NCBI GenBank assembly: GCA_046729895.1
Contig: JBKPHP010000250.1
Location: forward strand, 1-14,772
Reading direction: 5' to 3'
DNA length: 14,772 nt
DNA from: DASXBA01 sp046729895
GTDB lineage: Bacteria; Actinomycetota; Thermoleophilia; Solirubrobacterales; Thermoleophilaceae
Below the pieces are notes generated by a model. It made no database searches. It was given only the letters and a program-made list of their open reading frames with translations, and had not been told where the DNA came from. A program made the translations under genes and the position numbers. This document shows, piece after piece, positions 13,588 to 14,772 of the stretch (the stretch's first letter is position 1; each line of letters opens with the position of its first letter).

Positions 13588-13638
13588 GTTATCGACCCCT
13601 TTTACACGTTTTTCACAGGGCGTCGACAGGTCGATAAC
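13588..13638. repeat. 10-bp inverted repeat framing the pstS Pho box
   Basis: GTTATCGACC (13588-13597) is the exact reverse complement of GGTCGATAAC (13629-13638). The pair is centred on the TTCACA core of the array and overlaps its third and fourth repeats. It could mark a second, oppositely oriented half-array or another regulator's site. Confidence 0.5.
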
Positions 13639-13644
13639 AGACTT
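13601..13644 (+). promoter_or_regulatory. Four 11-bp-spaced repeats, probable Pho box of pstS
   Basis: Repeats start at 13601 (TTTACA), 13612 (TTCACA), 13623 (TCGACA) and 13634 (ATAACA), each with AC at steps 4-5. Order and core match the array at 13128-13171 closely. The array ends 57 bases before the pstS ATG. pst genes are the classic Pho-regulated targets, which supports the reading. Confidence 0.75.
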
Positions 13645-13686
13645 GCGGCGGGTCGATGCAAACGTCGCTGCGTCAATGACCGAACG

Positions 13687-13694
13687 AAGGAGAG
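13687..13694 (+). promoter_or_regulatory. Ribosome binding site of pstS
   Basis: AAGGAGAG precedes the ATG at 13702 by seven bases and fixes this start over the internal ATG at 13708. Confidence 0.8.
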
Positions 13695-13701
13695 CTAGCG
13701 C

Positions 13702-14658
13702 ATGAGGATGCTCCTCACGTTCGCGGCCGTCGGCGTAGTGGCGCTTGGTGCCGCCGCCTGTGGCAGCGACGACAACAGCAACGGCGGTGGTGGAGGAAAC
13801 AGCAACCTCTCCGGCACCATCAAGATCGACGGCTCGAGCACGGTTGGGCCGTTTGCCCAGGCCGCGGCCGAGAAGTTCCAGGGGGAGAACCCGAACGTGA
13901 AGGTCACTGTCGGCACCTCCGGGACCGGCGGCGGTTTCGAGAAGTTCTGCGCCGGTGAGACCGACATCTCCGACGCGTCGCGGCCGATCAAGCCCGACGA
14001 GGAAGCACCGGTCTGCAAGAAGAAGGGCATCACCTACCAGCAGGTGCAGGTCGCGAACGACGGCATCGCGGTCACGACCAACAAGGACCTCAAGGTGGAC
14101 TGCCTGACCGTCGCCCAGCTCAAGAAGCTCTGGAACAAGGGGTCCAAGGTCAATTCGCTCTCCGAGGTCAAGTCGGGCCTGCCGAGCACCAAGCTCAGCC
14201 TGTACGGGCCCGGCACCGACTCGGGCACCTTTGACTTCTTCACCGAGAAGATCAACGGTGAGGAGGGGGTCTCCCGGACCGACTACCAGCCCTCCGAGGA
14301 CGACAACGTCCTGGTCCAGGGCATAGAGGGCTCCGGCGGCGGGCTTGGCTACTTCGGCTTCTCGTATTACGAGGGGAACGCGAGCAAGCTGAATCTTGTC
14401 GGCGTCGACGACGGCTCGGGCTGCGTGAAGCCGACCGCGGCCGACATCCAGACCGGCAAGTACAAGCCGCTCTCACGCCCGCTGTTCATGTATCCGAGCG
14501 AGAAGGCCCTGGCCCGTCCCGAGGTGAAGGCCTTCATGCGGTACGTCGTCGACAACTACCAGAGCATCGCCAAGGATGCGCAGATCGTGCCGATGACCAG
14601 CACTCAGGTCGGCGACGCGAAGAAGGAACTGAGCCAAGGAGAGGCCAAGGCCAGCTAG
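13702..14658 (+). CDS. pstS: Phosphate ABC transporter substrate-binding lipoprotein PstS
   Basis: A 318-residue lipoprotein. Its signal peptide ends in LGAAAC with lipidated Cys20, followed by an Asn/Gly/Ser-rich linker. The binding fold shows IKIDGSSTVGPFAQAAAEKFQ, then VTVGTSGTGGGFEKFCAGETDISDASRPI, and YGPGTDSGTFDFF. These are the three loops that hold phosphate in PstS. It captures Pi outside the membrane for the PstCAB transporter. ATG at 13702 has AAGGAGAG (13687-13694) at proper spacing. The promoter carries a four-repeat Pho-box array, so induction at low phosphate is expected. The next frame begins two bases after its stop, as expected for pstC in the same operon. Confidence 0.96.
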   Translation: MRMLLTFAAVGVVALGAAACGSDDNSNGGGGGNSNLSGTIKIDGSSTVGPFAQAAAEKFQGENPNVKVTVGTSGTGGGFEKFCAGETDISDASRPIKPDEEAPVCKKKGITYQQVQVANDGIAVTTNKDLKVDCLTVAQLKKLWNKGSKVNSLSEVKSGLPSTKLSLYGPGTDSGTFDFFTEKINGEEGVSRTDYQPSEDDNVLVQGIEGSGGGLGYFGFSYYEGNASKLNLVGVDDGSGCVKPTAADIQTGKYKPLSRPLFMYPSEKALARPEVKAFMRYVVDNYQSIAKDAQIVPMTSTQVGDAKKELSQGEAKAS

Positions 14659-14660
14659 GC

Positions 14661-14772
14661 ATGGAAGCCGGCACAGCCACCACCGCCCGGGGGGGCCCCC
14701 CCGACAAAACGGGGGCGCGCCCGCCGCGGGGGGGGGGCCCGGAAAAAATGGTAAGCATACAGTCGGGCCCGA
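14661..14772 (+). CDS. Possible N-terminus of pstC, cut by the window edge
   Basis: An open frame starts with ATG two bases after the pstS stop and stays open to the last base (37 codons), reading MEAGTATTARGGPP, then a Pro/Gly/Arg-rich stretch and PEKMVSIQSGP. Position and strand are what is expected of pstC, whose product is a membrane permease of the phosphate transporter with a variable soluble N-terminus. No membrane segment is reached, so homology cannot be shown. Bases from about 14688 on are G/C homopolymer runs and may contain errors, so the reading frame after that point is unsafe. Confidence 0.4.
   Translation, partial: MEAGTATTARGGPPDKTGARPPRGGGPEKMVSIQSGP

Overview
This window is a high-GC actinobacterial segment. 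Its gene style fits a Thermoleophilia/Solirubrobacterales-like soil lineage: ECF sigma factors with extra C-terminal domains, a DivIVA-like coiled-coil protein, GTG starts and many 4-bp stop/start overlaps. That placement is inferred from gene content only. It looks like a contig piece. The left edge cuts a gene, and the right edge ends in G/C homopolymer runs of doubtful quality. No tRNA, rRNA, CRISPR array, transposase or phage gene was seen, and no gap without a gene reaches 300 bases.

Left part (1-2640): a YCII/DGPF-domain gene (5' end missing) overlaps an ECF42-type sigma factor with a TPR-rich tail. Convergent to it is a two-gene operon, an ICMT-like membrane methyltransferase followed by a MarR regulator. 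A perfect 26-bp palindrome lies just upstream of that operon and is probably the MarR operator.

Middle part (2751-8250): a secreted clan GH-A-like glycosidase is divergent from a secreted copper protein. The copper protein joins a PHM-like monooxygenase core to a plastocyanin-like domain. A hendecad-repeat DivIVA-like coiled-coil protein follows. Next comes a SigG-like ECF sigma factor with a SnoaL tail. It sits between two VOC/glyoxalase-fold genes, one downstream on its own strand and one divergent. This fits a sigma factor governing small detoxification enzymes.

Right-middle part (8305-10887, minus strand): four membrane or membrane-anchored genes run as one operon: an unknown membrane protein, an anchored cupredoxin-fold protein, a large polytopic protein and a 41-residue membrane protein. 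The last three are joined by ATGA overlaps. Their joint function is unknown; a metal- or copper-linked envelope role is a guess.

Right part (11065-14772): a phosphate-starvation module. It holds a Tat-exported PhoX-like phosphatase, a PhoB-type response regulator, a divergent receiver-less PhoB-type DNA-binding protein, the phosphate-binding lipoprotein PstS and the probable start of pstC. The promoters of the receiver-less regulator and of pstS each carry four 11-bp-spaced repeats with an invariant AC core, read here as Pho boxes. A weaker array of the same spacing lies between the four-gene membrane operon and phoX. The likely circuit is a PhoB-type regulator binding these arrays to induce Pi uptake and phosphatase. 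No sensor kinase (PhoR) is in view.
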